Shown here: positions 1 through 8,721 of the stretch, piece by piece
Position numbering within the stretch: the stretch's first letter is position 1
How the letters are laid out: each line of letters opens with the position of its first letter
Source of the DNA: Nostoc piscinale CENA21
GTDB lineage: Bacteria; Cyanobacteriota; Cyanobacteriia; Cyanobacteriales; Nostocaceae
DNA length: 64,000 nucleotides
Direction: 5' to 3'
Assembly (NCBI RefSeq): GCF_001298445.1
Contig: NZ_CP012036.1
Location: forward strand, 6,201,525-6,265,524
Notes under the pieces: generated by a model
Seen by the model: only the letters and a program-made list of their open reading frames with translations
Told to the model about the DNA's origin: nothing
The model's database searches: none
Made by a program: the position numbers and the translations under genes

Positions 1-2050
1 CAGCATCGATGAGCCACAATTGCCAGCGCCCTTGCCCAGATATGGATAGTAACTGCTTGAGGGCTGGATGCGATCGCACATTATAAGTCATCTGCGAGTT
101 AGTCCGTCTGCCTAAAGTCCGGTTTTGTAACAAAACTGACTGATTATTCGGCGCTATTAAGTAAATTTCTACATCGCCTAAAAAATCGTGCGAGACATTC
201 ACACTTACTTGAATATCTTTAACTACGATATCCTCGTTAATGGCGATCGCACTTTTTACACCTTGGCGATCATTATCTGGAATGCCTACAGAGTTGGGAT
301 TACTCACCCGCAACTGTTGGCTCACAAGTGATGTGCCTTCTCGCATTTGCTTGGCAACTTGGACGGCTTTAGCGGCGTTGACTTTGCCATAGCCAAACCA
401 TTGGGAATGACCATTACCATTGTAAGTCCCCCCTTTGAGACCTAATTGCGGGTCGGGATTCGGGTCAACTATTTTATCAGTAGTTTCTTGTAAGATGCGT
501 TTAACTTGTTGAGCAGTTAAATCGGGATTCGCCGATAAAACTAAAGCCGCTACTCCAGCCACCACAGGCGTAGCACTAGAAGTCCCACCAAAACTACTAG
601 TAAAATTGCCTTTGTCGTAACCTGCGGCTCCTAATTGGTCAGTGGTGAATACACCCAACCCGTTAAGATAAGCAGCGATCGCAGGTTGTGTATACACATA
701 ACCCTTTTCTGGAAATGACATTCCTGGCGGCGCATTATTACTAGGCGCACATACAGCAATACTATCTCCCCAATTACTGTAAGCCGCTTTCTTATTCAAA
801 CTAGTGGAAGCCGCAACAGTAATCACATCAGGATGTACCGCAAAACCACTGAGCCATTCGGTTTTACCTTGTAAAATTTTATCAGGCCAAGTTTGTTCAA
901 TCACACTACCATTAATTGGACGGTTGGCATTACCAGCAGCAAAACAAATCACACATCCTTTTCCTTTCCTGCCTTTGGTGGCTGCGCGGGTAATGGCCGC
1001 CCGTTGCCGCAAAGACAAGGGGAAATACACAGCCGAAGCTCCCCAACTGCAAGAAATTACACTTGCACCCTTGTCAATTGCCCAATTAAAAATTTGCTCA
1101 ACAGATTCATCATCTAAATAACCAGTAGTACGGATGGGCATAAATGCACAACCAGGAGCCACCCCCACAATACCAGAACCATTTTCTTCCGCAATGGCTA
1201 CCCCAGCGCAAGCTGTCCCGTGGCTAGTTTCTCTAGCATCTGGTAAAGGTAGAAAATCATTTTGTTTCAAATCTCTAGGGGCAACAACTTTACCTGAACC
1301 TTGAAAATCAGGATGATTCAAATCAAAAGAATCATCCACCACAGCCACAACAACAGAACGGACACCGCGAGTAATATCCCAAGCTTTTTCGACTGAGATA
1401 TGGGAACCTAATACTAAATCCTCACCGCCGCTATGGTTTAAGTACCACTGTTGGGTATAAAGCGGGTCACGGGGTTTGTAGTGTGTTTCGCTATTAATGA
1501 TAATGTTAGGTTCAGCAGCTAACACTTCTTTGAGTCCTTGCAGTTGGTTAGTAATTTTAATTGGGTTGTCTGTAGCTTGTTTACTAACCAAAAATACGAA
1601 AGTGTTAGGGATGCCCAGAACAGGCTTATCTGGAATTAAACTATATGCACTGGCGATCGCATTAATTCTAGGCGCTGCTATCTCTTCTAAAAATTGAATA
1701 GTAATTTGGTCGCCCAAGTAAACAAAAGTCCCAGGATTATTTTTAATAGTGTAAACATGGCTGGCAAAGGCTACATTTTCCGCTGCGCGGGCTTGAGCCA
1801 TCGCCGCATCTAACTGGGCGGGTGCAACTTTAAATAATTCTAGTTGTGCTTGGGGAATACTTCGCTGCCAAATGCCCCAACTTACCTGAGATAATTGTTG
1901 AGGTGTAAAATCGTTAGCTGGGCGGATGGTGAAACGGTCTGTTGCTTTTTCTAACACTAATTCTTCACCACCGCGTTGCAGAACAAATCCCAAATTGCTG
2001 GCTGGTACACCTGTGGTTGGAAGATCAGAGGAATTAATGCGATCGCTCAT
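1..2050 (-). CDS. prcA: Subtilisin-like serine protease with P-domain, PrcA-like (3' end cut by window)
   Basis: Peptidase family S8, likely the calcium-dependent protease class described from Anabaena. The ATG at 2050-2048 opens an uninterrupted frame running off the left edge. The first ~220 residues resemble a propeptide. The triad follows in order: Asp in VAVVDDSFD (about residue 239), His in SHGTACAG (about 277), Ser in GGTSSATP (about 490). The last visible ~90 residues (NEDIVVKDIQVSVN, then GDVEIYLIAPN) match a proprotein-convertase P-domain, which in this family packs on the catalytic domain and binds calcium. No signal peptide is obvious, so the location is uncertain. The frame is absent from simple ORF listings because its stop is outside the window. 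Family is well supported; the prcA name is inferred from domain layout. Confidence 0.85.
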   Translation of the reverse strand, partial: MSDRINSSDLPTTGVPASNLGFVLQRGGEELVLEKATDRFTIRPANDFTPQQLSQVSWGIWQRSIPQAQLELFKVAPAQLDAAMAQARAAENVAFASHVYTIKNNPGTFVYLGDQITIQFLEEIAAPRINAIASAYSLIPDKPVLGIPNTFVFLVSKQATDNPIKITNQLQGLKEVLAAEPNIIINSETHYKPRDPLYTQQWYLNHSGGEDLVLGSHISVEKAWDITRGVRSVVVAVVDDSFDLNHPDFQGSGKVVAPRDLKQNDFLPLPDARETSHGTACAGVAIAEENGSGIVGVAPGCAFMPIRTTGYLDDESVEQIFNWAIDKGASVISCSWGASAVYFPLSLRQRAAITRAATKGRKGKGCVICFAAGNANRPINGSVIEQTWPDKILQGKTEWLSGFAVHPDVITVAASTSLNKKAAYSNWGDSIAVCAPSNNAPPGMSFPEKGYVYTQPAIAAYLNGLGVFTTDQLGAAGYDKGNFTSSFGGTSSATPVVAGVAALVLSANPDLTAQQVKRILQETTDKIVDPNPDPQLGLKGGTYNGNGHSQWFGYGKVNAAKAVQVAKQMREGTSLVSQQLRVSNPNSVGIPDNDRQGVKSAIAINEDIVVKDIQVSVNVSHDFLGDVEIYLIAPNNQSVLLQNRTLGRRTNSQMTYNVRSHPALKQLLSISGQGRWQLWLIDA

Positions 2051-2222
2051 AATAGACGATGGTAATTAGTATACAGAAGCACTGGGAACTCAATTAAACC
2101 GATTTTCAGTCTAAAGCAAAGAAACCAAGTATATAGCTGTGTTTTGTTTAAAACGAAAACAAAGTTAAGATACCCAAAGTTTCTCTTAGTATTTATATAT
2201 ATTTGTCACACCCATTTAATCT

Positions 2223-2792
2223 ATGAAAATAGCTGCAACTGCTCCTTTTATTAGCCTCAGTTCCTTCTCAGTCATCCTCTGCTTAAGTTTGCTATCGCCC
2301 GCTTATAGCCAACAAGCACAGCCTATTGACCCCAACGATCCCAATAATCTCCGTCCTACCACCCAAAACAATAGCTTGTTAAGCATTGAAGGCGGAGAGC
2401 GACTGATGAAAGAGGCAGAAGCAGCCGTTTCCGCCCAAAACTATGCCCTAGCCGCCAAAAAACTCCAAGAAGCACGGCAAGTTTTTAATCAGCTATCTAA
2501 CTTTTATCAAGACCTAAACTCTAGCTTTTCTGGTATTGACATCAGAGTGTCTGACTCTCAACGTCAAAAAGCTTTATTAACCGCCCAAAAGCGAGACGAA
2601 GCCACATATCAACTCGCACTTGTACATCGCGCCCAAAATCAGCCAGAATTAGCCGTACCACTATTAATTCAAATTGTTAGAAGTCAAAATCCCACCCGCG
2701 ATTTAGGTAAAAAAGCATATCAACAGCTATTTGAACTAGGCTTTGTTGATACCCCCTACCCCAGACAAAGCGGTTCAACTTCCCAAAAATAA
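2223..2792 (+). CDS. Secreted hypothetical protein with TPR-like helices
   Basis: 189 residues. The N-terminus is a signal peptide (hydrophobic stretch, then AYSQQ, likely cut near residue 29). A Pro/Asn/Asp linker follows. Residues ~55-175 are helical with Ala-rich repeats (AEAAVSAQNYALAAKKLQEA, then YQLALVHRAQNQPELAVPLL), which look like TPR units. This suggests a periplasmic protein that binds other proteins. It diverges from the protease gene across 172 bp. No enzyme motif is visible, and I do not recognise a named family. Confidence 0.75.
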   Translation: MKIAATAPFISLSSFSVILCLSLLSPAYSQQAQPIDPNDPNNLRPTTQNNSLLSIEGGERLMKEAEAAVSAQNYALAAKKLQEARQVFNQLSNFYQDLNSSFSGIDIRVSDSQRQKALLTAQKRDEATYQLALVHRAQNQPELAVPLLIQIVRSQNPTRDLGKKAYQQLFELGFVDTPYPRQSGSTSQK

Positions 2793-2814
2793 ATTTTGTT
2801 CTGTCGTTAGTCAT

Positions 2815-2870
2815 TAGTCATTCTCCCCCGCTCCCTGCTCCCTGCCCCCCTGCCTCTTCTTCCACTCCCT
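2815..2870. repeat. Short tandem repeat tract (gtcattagtcatt, ccctgctccctgc)
   Basis: Intergenic tract of heptamer-like direct repeats (TTAGTCA twice, then CTCCCTG/CTCCCTGC units). It is the short tandem repeat type common in Nostocales and recurs in other gaps of this window. No function is implied. Confidence 0.6.
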
Positions 2871-2911
2871 AATCTGCTAATAATAGAGAAGTAGTTTTTT
2901 CAGAAATTGCG

Positions 2912-3166
2912 ATGATTAGTCCGCAGCAGATTGAAGCTATGATCAAGGCGGAACTGCCAGACGCTCAGATACAAGTACAAGACTTAACAGGTGGCGGAGA
3001 CCACTATCAAGTTACAGTCGTATCATCGCAGTTTGCAGGTAAAGGACTAGTGCAACAACATCAGCTAGTTTATGGCGCGTTGCGGCAAGCTATGTCCACA
3101 GAAGCAATTCACGCCTTGGCAGTTAAAACATTTACGCCAGAAACTTGGCAAACAACCACTTCATGA
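2912..3166 (+). CDS. BolA family protein
   Basis: 84 residues covering the whole BolA fold (SPQQIEAMIKAELPDA..., then HYQVTVVSSQFAGKGLVQQHQLVY). The invariant-type His-Tyr and the late H-x-L-A-V-K stretch are present. BolA proteins bind [2Fe-2S] clusters together with monothiol CGFS glutaredoxins and act in iron-sulfur or iron signalling. The gene 75 bp downstream is such a glutaredoxin on the same strand, so an operon and a physical partnership are likely. Family assignment is from the sequence; partnership is from known biology. Confidence 0.9.
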   Translation: MISPQQIEAMIKAELPDAQIQVQDLTGGGDHYQVTVVSSQFAGKGLVQQHQLVYGALRQAMSTEAIHALAVKTFTPETWQTTTS

Positions 3167-3241
3167 AATCAATAGTCCCAAGCTAGGTTGAGCATTGACT
3201 ATTGATTTTTTTATATCAGTAACATAGGAAACTAAAACACC

Positions 3242-3565
3242 ATGTCACCAGAAGTCAAAGAGAGAATTGAGAACTTAATTAAGCAAAACAAAATCTTTGT
3301 TTTCATGAAGGGAACTAAGTTAATGCCTCAATGTGGTTTTTCTAACAACGTTGTCCAAATCCTCAATACATTGGGTGTTCCCTTCGAGACGTTTAATGTT
3401 CTTGAGGATGCTGAAATTCGTCAAGGCATTAAAGAATATTCCAACTGGCCGACTATTCCCCAAGTTTATATTAACGGTGAATTCGTTGGTGGTTCCGACA
3501 TCCTCATTGAAATGTACCAAAAGGGATCATTGCAGGAAACAGTGGAAGTTGCTCTAGCTTCGTAA
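3242..3565 (+). CDS. grxD: Monothiol glutaredoxin, Grx4/GrxD (CGFS) type
   Basis: 107 residues, the normal length for single-domain CGFS glutaredoxins. The signature PQCGFSNN puts the active cysteine at residue 31. KGT upstream, WPTIPQVY and GGSDI form the glutathione site. The family holds a glutathione-ligated [2Fe-2S] cluster bridged between two subunits, or between Grx and BolA, and delivers clusters in the cytoplasm. The BolA gene lies directly upstream and a strong terminator follows 21 bp after the stop, closing the two-gene unit. Confidence 0.95.
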   Translation: MSPEVKERIENLIKQNKIFVFMKGTKLMPQCGFSNNVVQILNTLGVPFETFNVLEDAEIRQGIKEYSNWPTIPQVYINGEFVGGSDILIEMYQKGSLQETVEVALAS

Positions 3566-3586
3566 TTTTGAAATAAGTTTAATTAC

Positions 3587-3614
3587 AAAAAAGCCCCTGT
3601 AACGGGGCTTTTTT
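3587..3614 (+). terminator. Rho-independent terminator of the BolA-glutaredoxin unit
   Basis: Stem AGCCCC/GGGGCT with a short loop, preceded by six A and followed by six T, 21 bp after the glutaredoxin stop. It would work on both strands. Confidence 0.9.
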
Positions 3615-3631
3615 GATGGACTACGCTTCCC

Positions 3632-3765
3632 AAAGCAGAAAAATTACTCAATGGTTAGTAGCAAGTCGTGAATAAAAAATTTTCTGCTTTTTAATTAAAA
3701 TCACAATCTTAAACACCCCTCACAAGAGTTACCAAAATTACCACAGGTCTGAGGGGATGTTTTTC
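3632..3765 (+). other. Two successive hairpins in a gene-free stretch, possible small RNA
   Basis: The 312-bp gap 3566-3877 holds, after the glutaredoxin terminator, a first hairpin (arms 3632-3645 and 3678-3690, AAAGCAGAAAA/TTTTCTGCTTT, then T-rich) and a second (arms 3713-3722 and 3750-3760, ACACCCCTCA / TGAGGGGATGT, then TTTTT). The second looks like an intrinsic terminator with no gene before it on the plus strand. An sRNA ending near 3765 is possible. Nothing in the sequence identifies a known RNA family. Confidence 0.3.
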
Positions 3766-3877
3766 CCAGTACAATCTCTCCCAAAATTTACACCACCGCA
3801 CACTTGATCAATACAGATAACGTGCTATAATCATCTGCGTCAATCTACGCTTACTTTGAATGGCTAAAGCAAAAGCT

Positions 3878-4126
3878 TTAGTAGTAATCGTGTTGTGGTT
3901 GTGGTTCCGGCATTGCAAAATTTGATGCATCGTACAAGTAGCGGCTGGCTTCCTCTTCTAGACGATGAATCAGGTATGGCTCGATAGCGTTGCCATGTCG
4001 CAGTGCGGCTAGATATCCATCCAAATACATCCGCATATCGTCCATACGATAACCGCGATTCCATAGCTCGACGAAGGCGTCTGTGAGTCTTTGGTAATAA
4101 CGGATGGTTTGTGTGTCTTGAAGCAT
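3878..4126 (-). CDS. Conserved cyanobacterial protein, DUF6761-like
   Basis: 82 residues, soluble, helical, rich in Tyr and Arg (QTIRYYQRLTDAFVELW, then RMYLDGYLAALRHGN). The C-terminus is low-complexity (PEPQPQHDYY). It resembles small conserved cyanobacterial proteins of unknown function; the DUF6761 label is from memory and not certain. It stands alone, transcribed away from the response-regulator gene, with a long leader region between them. No function can be assigned. Confidence 0.75.
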   Translation of the reverse strand: MLQDTQTIRYYQRLTDAFVELWNRGYRMDDMRMYLDGYLAALRHGNAIEPYLIHRLEEEASRYLYDASNFAMPEPQPQHDYY

Positions 4127-4687
4127 AACTGCTGTTTGATCTCTTTGGAATGAGAATTGTAAATGATTAACGCTGAAATGTGAAGTGCCACTTTCGCTTT
4201 TTTAGCGTTTTTGGCATATAAATTATGCCAATGATTCTGCTTTGATCTGCCCCCTCCAGCAGCTACAGCGTATTCAGATCCTATTCCAGAAAACTGGGAA
4301 ATTGATTGGTCAGTAATTTATTCTTATGATTTCTTCTTTTAACAACTTGATTTTTATGGTTGAGGTTAAGCTTGAGCAAGCATAATCTACACTCCAACGC
4401 TAGGCTGAAGAACTTTTACACTCATGGAATACTGGCTGAGTAAAAGTTCTTTATAAAGTTACAATTTGCTAAAAGCAAATTGATTGTTAAGAAGAACTTT
4501 TGATAAGTCTAACAAAAATTTAAGAAAATTACTAATTATCCTTGGGAATAGGCTGAGGTAGGAGATATTGCCACCCTTTTTTAGAATAAATGTCAAATGA
4601 ATTGTGATTAGAAGTAACAAAGACTACAAAACCTTGAGCATGAGCTTGTTACTTTGAAAGTCATCAACGCTAAGGGGTCTTACCGCC
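4127..4687. other. Gene-free region with stem-loops upstream of the response regulator
   Basis: 561 bp between divergent genes. A long stem-loop spans 4408-4451 (AAGAACTTTTAC...TCA paired with TGAGTAAAAGTTCTT, two-base bulge). A second stem CAATTTGC/GCAAATTG lies at 4462-4482. They may be part of a structured 5' leader of the downstream gene or a small RNA. No coding frame of note was found. Confidence 0.4.
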
Positions 4688-5455
4688 GTGGGTTCGGTTT
4701 GTATTGAAATCGTTGAGGGGAATCCCCATCTAAGGTCGTTGCTGGGTTGGCACTTGCAACAGTTAGAGTATAGGGTAAATCAAGCTGCCAGCATTTATCA
4801 AGCAAGAGAAGTGTTTTTAACCCATCAACCAACTCTAGTGATTCTAGATGCGGATCTGCCTGATGGAGATGGTATCGAGTTTTGCCGTTGGTTGCATCGT
4901 CAGCAACAGCCTTTAATCTTAATGCTGTCTGCACGTAGCAACGAAGCGGATGTGGTCGCAGGACTAAAGGCGGGGGCCGATGATTACCTCAGCAAACCTT
5001 TTGGTATGCAGGAATTTTTGGCTAGGGTTGAGGCATTAATTCGCCGCAAACGCACGCCGACTGCACCAGCTTATTTAGACTATGGCACTTTACAAATTGA
5101 TTTAGTGCAGCGTCGTGTCCGATTCCAAGGGGAGTTTATCGATTTAACACCCCAGGAATTTAGTTTGTTGTATGTGTTGGCGCAAGCTGGCGGAGTACCT
5201 TTGTCTCGCTCAGAATTGCTGCGTCGTGCTTGGCCAGATGCAATTGACAACCCGCGCACGATAGACACTCATGTTTTATCGCTACGCAAAAAAGTAGAAC
5301 TTGATCCCCGCCAACCTAGTTTGATTCAAACTATTCGGAATGTGGGATACAGATTTAACATGGAAATTTTGAATGCCAATCTTCCCCAATCACAAACAAA
5401 GTTAGCAAAAGAACGGTTTAGTAATCAACGTCCAACACTTACTACTCAACGGTGA
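4688..5455 (+). CDS. OmpR/PhoB-type response regulator with atypical receiver
   Basis: 255 residues starting at GTG 4688. The receiver domain is residues ~4-118: phospho-acceptor Asp in VILDADLPDGDG, Ser in LMLSAR and Lys in LSKPFG are present. The usual acidic pair near the N-terminus is replaced by IVEGNP, so only one acidic residue remains. A winged-helix DNA-binding domain occupies ~128-228 (LTPQEFSLLYVLA, then IDTHVLSLRKKVE, NVGYRF). A 27-residue polar tail follows. No kinase gene is adjacent. The degenerate metal pocket suggests weak or phosphorylation-independent control, as known for NblR-like cyanobacterial regulators, but orthology to NblR is not shown here. Confidence 0.88.
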   Translation: MGSVCIEIVEGNPHLRSLLGWHLQQLEYRVNQAASIYQAREVFLTHQPTLVILDADLPDGDGIEFCRWLHRQQQPLILMLSARSNEADVVAGLKAGADDYLSKPFGMQEFLARVEALIRRKRTPTAPAYLDYGTLQIDLVQRRVRFQGEFIDLTPQEFSLLYVLAQAGGVPLSRSELLRRAWPDAIDNPRTIDTHVLSLRKKVELDPRQPSLIQTIRNVGYRFNMEILNANLPQSQTKLAKERFSNQRPTLTTQR

Positions 5456-5587
5456 TGAAGCAGGAGGCAGAAGGCAGGAGTTTAAAAAAAATTACTGTTG
5501 CTGACATTGATATTTTTAAAATATCCTGGTGTATGCTTCAACTGCTGTAAGTGTTGTGTTTAGGGTGATTTATCAGATAAGAGGTTT

Positions 5588-6358
5588 TTAAATCCATTCT
5601 TCTGCGGCTTGAGTTTCTGCCTGAGTCAAACTTGCTTGTAAACTGACTAAATCTACCTCTGAGGCGGGTTTGTCTGCTAACAACTGGCCTTGGTGCAGGT
5701 GTAACAGCCTGGTACAAAACATTTGGGCTAAATCTAACTGGTGATTGACCATCAAAATTGTAGTTTGTTGGGTTTCGGCTAGTTGAATGAAGATTTGCAT
5801 CAGATGAGAGGCTGTACCTACATCCAAGGCCGATGTTGGCTCATCTAATAGTAAGATTTTGGGTTGGATGATTAAAGCACGAGCGATCGCAACTAATTGC
5901 CTTTGACCAGATGACAACTGTAACTCATTCTTAGCTAACCAGTCGTTAGGAATATGCAATTGTTCCACCCAATGGCTAACTCGTTGCTGAATCGTCTGTT
6001 TGGGCATTCCGCGCAAAACTAAAGGATATTCCAAGGCTTGCTGGACTGTCATCCCCAGTAGCTTTGACTCTTGCAACACCAGTGTCACCGCTTGGCGTAG
6101 TTGGATGGCTGGGATTTGGCGGTATTCTTGATTGTCTAGATAGATTTTGCCACTACTAGGTTCAGTTAAGCGGTTTATTAGGCGTAGTAGTGAGGTTTTG
6201 CCAGCACCAGTTACGCCAGCGATCGCAATTCTTTCACCAGGGAATACTTGAAAGGAAATATTCTGTAAGATTGGGTATCCTTGGTGATTGCTTTTTAGTT
6301 TGGTAAATAGATTAACTTGCTCAAGCCGGAGTTGGGCTTGTGGAGTGAGATTATCCAC
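5588..6358 (-). CDS. ABC transporter ATP-binding protein
   Basis: 256 residues with all ATPase motifs: Walker A GVTGAGKTS (residues ~48-56), Q-loop VLQES, signature LSSGQRQ, Walker B ILLLDEPTSALD and the switch His in MVNHQ. No membrane segment is present, so it needs a permease, and none is adjacent. The next minus-strand gene is an unrelated small membrane protein. The best guess is a stand-alone ATPase of the FetA/YbbL or phosphate/amino-acid importer type; the substrate cannot be read from the sequence. Confidence 0.88.
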   Translation of the reverse strand: MDNLTPQAQLRLEQVNLFTKLKSNHQGYPILQNISFQVFPGERIAIAGVTGAGKTSLLRLINRLTEPSSGKIYLDNQEYRQIPAIQLRQAVTLVLQESKLLGMTVQQALEYPLVLRGMPKQTIQQRVSHWVEQLHIPNDWLAKNELQLSSGQRQLVAIARALIIQPKILLLDEPTSALDVGTASHLMQIFIQLAETQQTTILMVNHQLDLAQMFCTRLLHLHQGQLLADKPASEVDLVSLQASLTQAETQAAEEWI

Positions 6359-6375
6359 AGTTAGAGTTTTCCTTT

Positions 6376-6442
6376 TTTCTCAAGCAAAGGCAAGGCAGCG
6401 CGTTGGGCGGGTTCCCCGACTTGTAGCGACTGCCGCACAAAG
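6376..6442. repeat. Dispersed repeat copy containing gcgggttccccg
   Basis: Non-coding stretch with GCGCGTTGGGCGGGTTCCCC and GTAGCGACTGCCGC. A related string (gcgcgggttccccgcgttgag) lies at about 20334-20356. This repeat type is scattered in Nostocales intergenic DNA. Confidence 0.4.
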
Positions 6443-6482
6443 TCGCAAAGGATTTTTTTCGTCTTTACGTGAGTTTTTAAAT

Positions 6483-7040
6483 TTAAGATAGTGTCAAAGC
6501 TGTATTGATAGTCCAAGCATCGACTAACAGCAGTAGTAATGTAAATCCAAATAAAATTGCATACATCCAAGGCTGTGCTAAGGGACGAACATCTGTGGTG
6601 TCTATGCCTGTTTTGACTTGAACAATGTTAACTAAACGGGCAAAACCAGCCACGCGCATCGGTAATAAATAAGCTTTACCATCTTTGCTAAGGAAATAAT
6701 AAACTAACCCGCCTTGACCTGTAGAACGGGGTTTGATTTCTTTGACTTCTGACCAAGGCAAAGTCCAACCTTTACGAAAGAAACGCGGAACCCAAACAGG
6801 GTAAGTTACTTGAATTTCTTGGTCATTGACAATTACTCTTTCTGTCAACACTGCATACAGTCCGATAAAGCCGATGGCAATTCCTACCCAGAGTAATGAC
6901 GGTGGCGTTGGTGCGGCTGTTGCTTGGGCTAAAAATGGCAATGGTATTGTGAGTGCTACATATAAACTCAACAGGGTAATCCGAATTAACGGAGATAGGC
7001 GAAATATAGTTGTAGAGGTATTAGCTGAGTTGGCTGTCAC
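6483..7040 (-). CDS. Small membrane protein with PH-like central domain
   Basis: 185 residues. Two N-terminal transmembrane helices (~18-38 and ~50-66) are followed by a soluble segment (RVIVNDQEIQVTYPVWVPRFF, then WTLPWSEVKEIKPRS) with the beta-strand pattern of bacterial PH-like membrane proteins. A C-terminal helix (YAILFGFTLLLLLVDAW) closes it. Conserved cyanobacterial hypothetical proteins have this layout. Function unknown. It is downstream of another small membrane gene on the same strand, separated by a terminator. Confidence 0.75.
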   Translation of the reverse strand: MTANSANTSTTIFRLSPLIRITLLSLYVALTIPLPFLAQATAAPTPPSLLWVGIAIGFIGLYAVLTERVIVNDQEIQVTYPVWVPRFFRKGWTLPWSEVKEIKPRSTGQGGLVYYFLSKDGKAYLLPMRVAGFARLVNIVQVKTGIDTTDVRPLAQPWMYAILFGFTLLLLLVDAWTINTALTLS

Positions 7041-7120
7041 GGTTCCATTATGATTGTTGCTTTCAGTTTTATCCTAACTGGAAGGCTTATATCCTGGCGA
7101 CTGAAGTCGCAGCTATATAA

Positions 7121-7142
7121 GCAAAACCCGCCTGCGCGGGTT
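7121..7142 (-). terminator. Terminator after the DUF4079-like gene
   Basis: Stem AACCCGC/GCGGGTT at 7125-7142. Read on the minus strand it is followed by TTTTGC, 36 bp beyond the stop at 7178. Confidence 0.7.
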
Positions 7143-7177
7143 CTAAACCCTTAATTTTCTATCAATTTTAGGCAATT

Positions 7178-7672
7178 TTAAGGTAAATACTTCTGTACCA
7201 CAGTCCAGCCAGTCCAGGATACCCAAGCAAAGGCGGCGCAGAGAATAACATTGACAGTGATGTGTAAAGTTCTTATCCAAGGTCTTCTAGGGTGAATTTG
7301 CGTGGCACTGACGGCAGATATTAAAACTAAAAATACTACTATTAGCCCAGCAGGCAAGTGTGATGAATGTCCTAATGAACCAAAATGACCTAATGTGCCG
7401 ATAATGCCGATCGCCAATAACAATAACACTAAACTCACCATACTAATGCCCATTGTATAGTGGAGCAATCGCACTCCCCCACGACTCACAGGAAACCCAG
7501 GCAAACTAGGCATAGATTGAGAAGTTCTCGCTTGCCACATCCATATCCCGGTGACAGCTAACATGACATAAGCCAACAGCGATAAGCCCATTGACCAAGC
7601 AGCGATTTTCCACAGCCAGAGAAAAGAGGGTAGGTGCATAAAGTTGGGGGAGTGGGGAGACAAGGTAGACAA
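7178..7672 (-). CDS. DUF4079-like integral membrane protein
   Basis: 164 residues with four hydrophobic segments (~17-43, ~66-92, ~104-124, ~132-156) and conserved His residues (RLLHYTMG, GHSSHLPAG, RTLHITVN). Spaced histidines in helices are reminiscent of cytochrome-b561-like or ferric-reductase-like membrane proteins, but haem binding is only a guess. It matches my recollection of DUF4079, found in cyanobacteria and plastids. The true start could be Met12 (MHLPSF). Confidence 0.75.
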   Translation of the reverse strand: MSTLSPHSPNFMHLPSFLWLWKIAAWSMGLSLLAYVMLAVTGIWMWQARTSQSMPSLPGFPVSRGGVRLLHYTMGISMVSLVLLLLAIGIIGTLGHFGSLGHSSHLPAGLIVVFLVLISAVSATQIHPRRPWIRTLHITVNVILCAAFAWVSWTGWTVVQKYLP

Positions 7673-7707
7673 GGGAGAATAACTAATAACCCACCATCAC
7701 AATAGAA

Positions 7708-7731
7708 AAGGTTGCTGATATCAGCAACCTT
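7708..7731 (-). terminator. Perfect palindrome terminator after the DUF1830 gene
   Basis: 24-bp perfect palindrome (AAGGTTGCTGAT and its complement) flanked by T-rich sequence on both strands. It lies 45 bp past the stop of the minus-strand DUF1830 gene. Confidence 0.8.
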
Positions 7732-7775
7732 AAATTTTTTTTGATCAAATTTTTTTTATTTTAATCAAGCAATGA

Positions 7776-8153
7776 TTAACCAGCGATTGTTAAAGGTTTT
7801 GTTGTATCTCCGCTTTTGGTATTAATTGACTGAACTATGGGTTTTTTACTGATAGGGTCGAGAGTAGATGATTCGGTATTAAAATCACTACTGGTTGGTT
7901 CTTGGAGTGCAAGGCGATCGCACGGAATCGTATCCGATAAAATTGCACTTGCCATCATCCCTGTATGAATCTCCATTTGAGCTTCTACTGGGGCTTCAAA
8001 CACGAGGCGCTGCCCAGGAAATACAACCCTTTCAAAGTACCAGTTAGCGATGTTAGAGATGCGAGCCACCTGGATTTTGCTCGTGGCATTAACGTAGCAG
8101 CAGAGAATTTTCCCCGATTGCTCAGGTGGTAGAGAATCTAGTATTTGAGCCAT
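7776..8153 (-). CDS. DUF1830 domain protein
   Basis: 125 residues. Residues ~12-85 (KILCCYVNATSKIQVARI, then WYFERVVFPGQRLVFEAP) match DUF1830, a small cyanobacterial domain of unknown role. The last ~40 residues are a polar Ser/Thr/Lys tail, likely disordered. Single-gene unit with its own terminator. Confidence 0.85.
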   Translation of the reverse strand: MAQILDSLPPEQSGKILCCYVNATSKIQVARISNIANWYFERVVFPGQRLVFEAPVEAQMEIHTGMMASAILSDTIPCDRLALQEPTSSDFNTESSTLDPISKKPIVQSINTKSGDTTKPLTIAG

Positions 8154-8721
8154 AACTGCCGAGGAGCTTTACGCCAAACATTGTATATTACACCAGCCCA
8201 GACTAACATCGGCTGATCCCCAGTTGCTGTAACTCCGACTACCAACTGAAAATTTCTACGTTATTTCTATCTAAAGATATGTTCAAGTTATGAAAATTTT
8301 ATAAAAAAAATCTATTTTTAAAAAATTATACATTATTAAGGAAAATTTTTAATTGTTTTCTTTGGTAACAATTTTGTCAGAGATATTAATTAACTGTCCT
8401 TAAAGGATACAACCTGTTGATTGAGCTTGTATCTTTATTTTCATGAGTTTGGCTGGGCTTTTATCCCCAAAGAGATAGCGAGGGATCATCGCTTAATGAT
8501 TAAACTCAATGTTATGGTAAAGATATATGAACAATTTATTCATAAACCAGCTTCTCCTGTTTGATGCCAAGCTAATTTAGCCCTTTTCACCATTCCTCAT
8601 CGGAAAAATGTAAAAGCATAAATTAACTTCTAAGTCAAACTAGGCTGTCATAAATACAACTAAGCAAGCCCCATTTCCCTCGCTTTCCTGAAAGAATGGC
8701 AAGATAAAGGTTAAAAATCCG
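8154..8721. other. Gene-free AT-rich region
   Basis: 568 bp upstream of the radical SAM gene. No frame with coding character, no strong hairpin and no RNA family could be recognised. It should hold the promoters of the two divergent genes, but no convincing -35/-10 pair stands out. Confidence 0.5.

Noticed and set aside
804..1121. 105-codon plus-strand frame inside the protease region
   Set aside because: Antisense shadow of the protease gene, whose catalytic motifs lie on the minus strand across this stretch.
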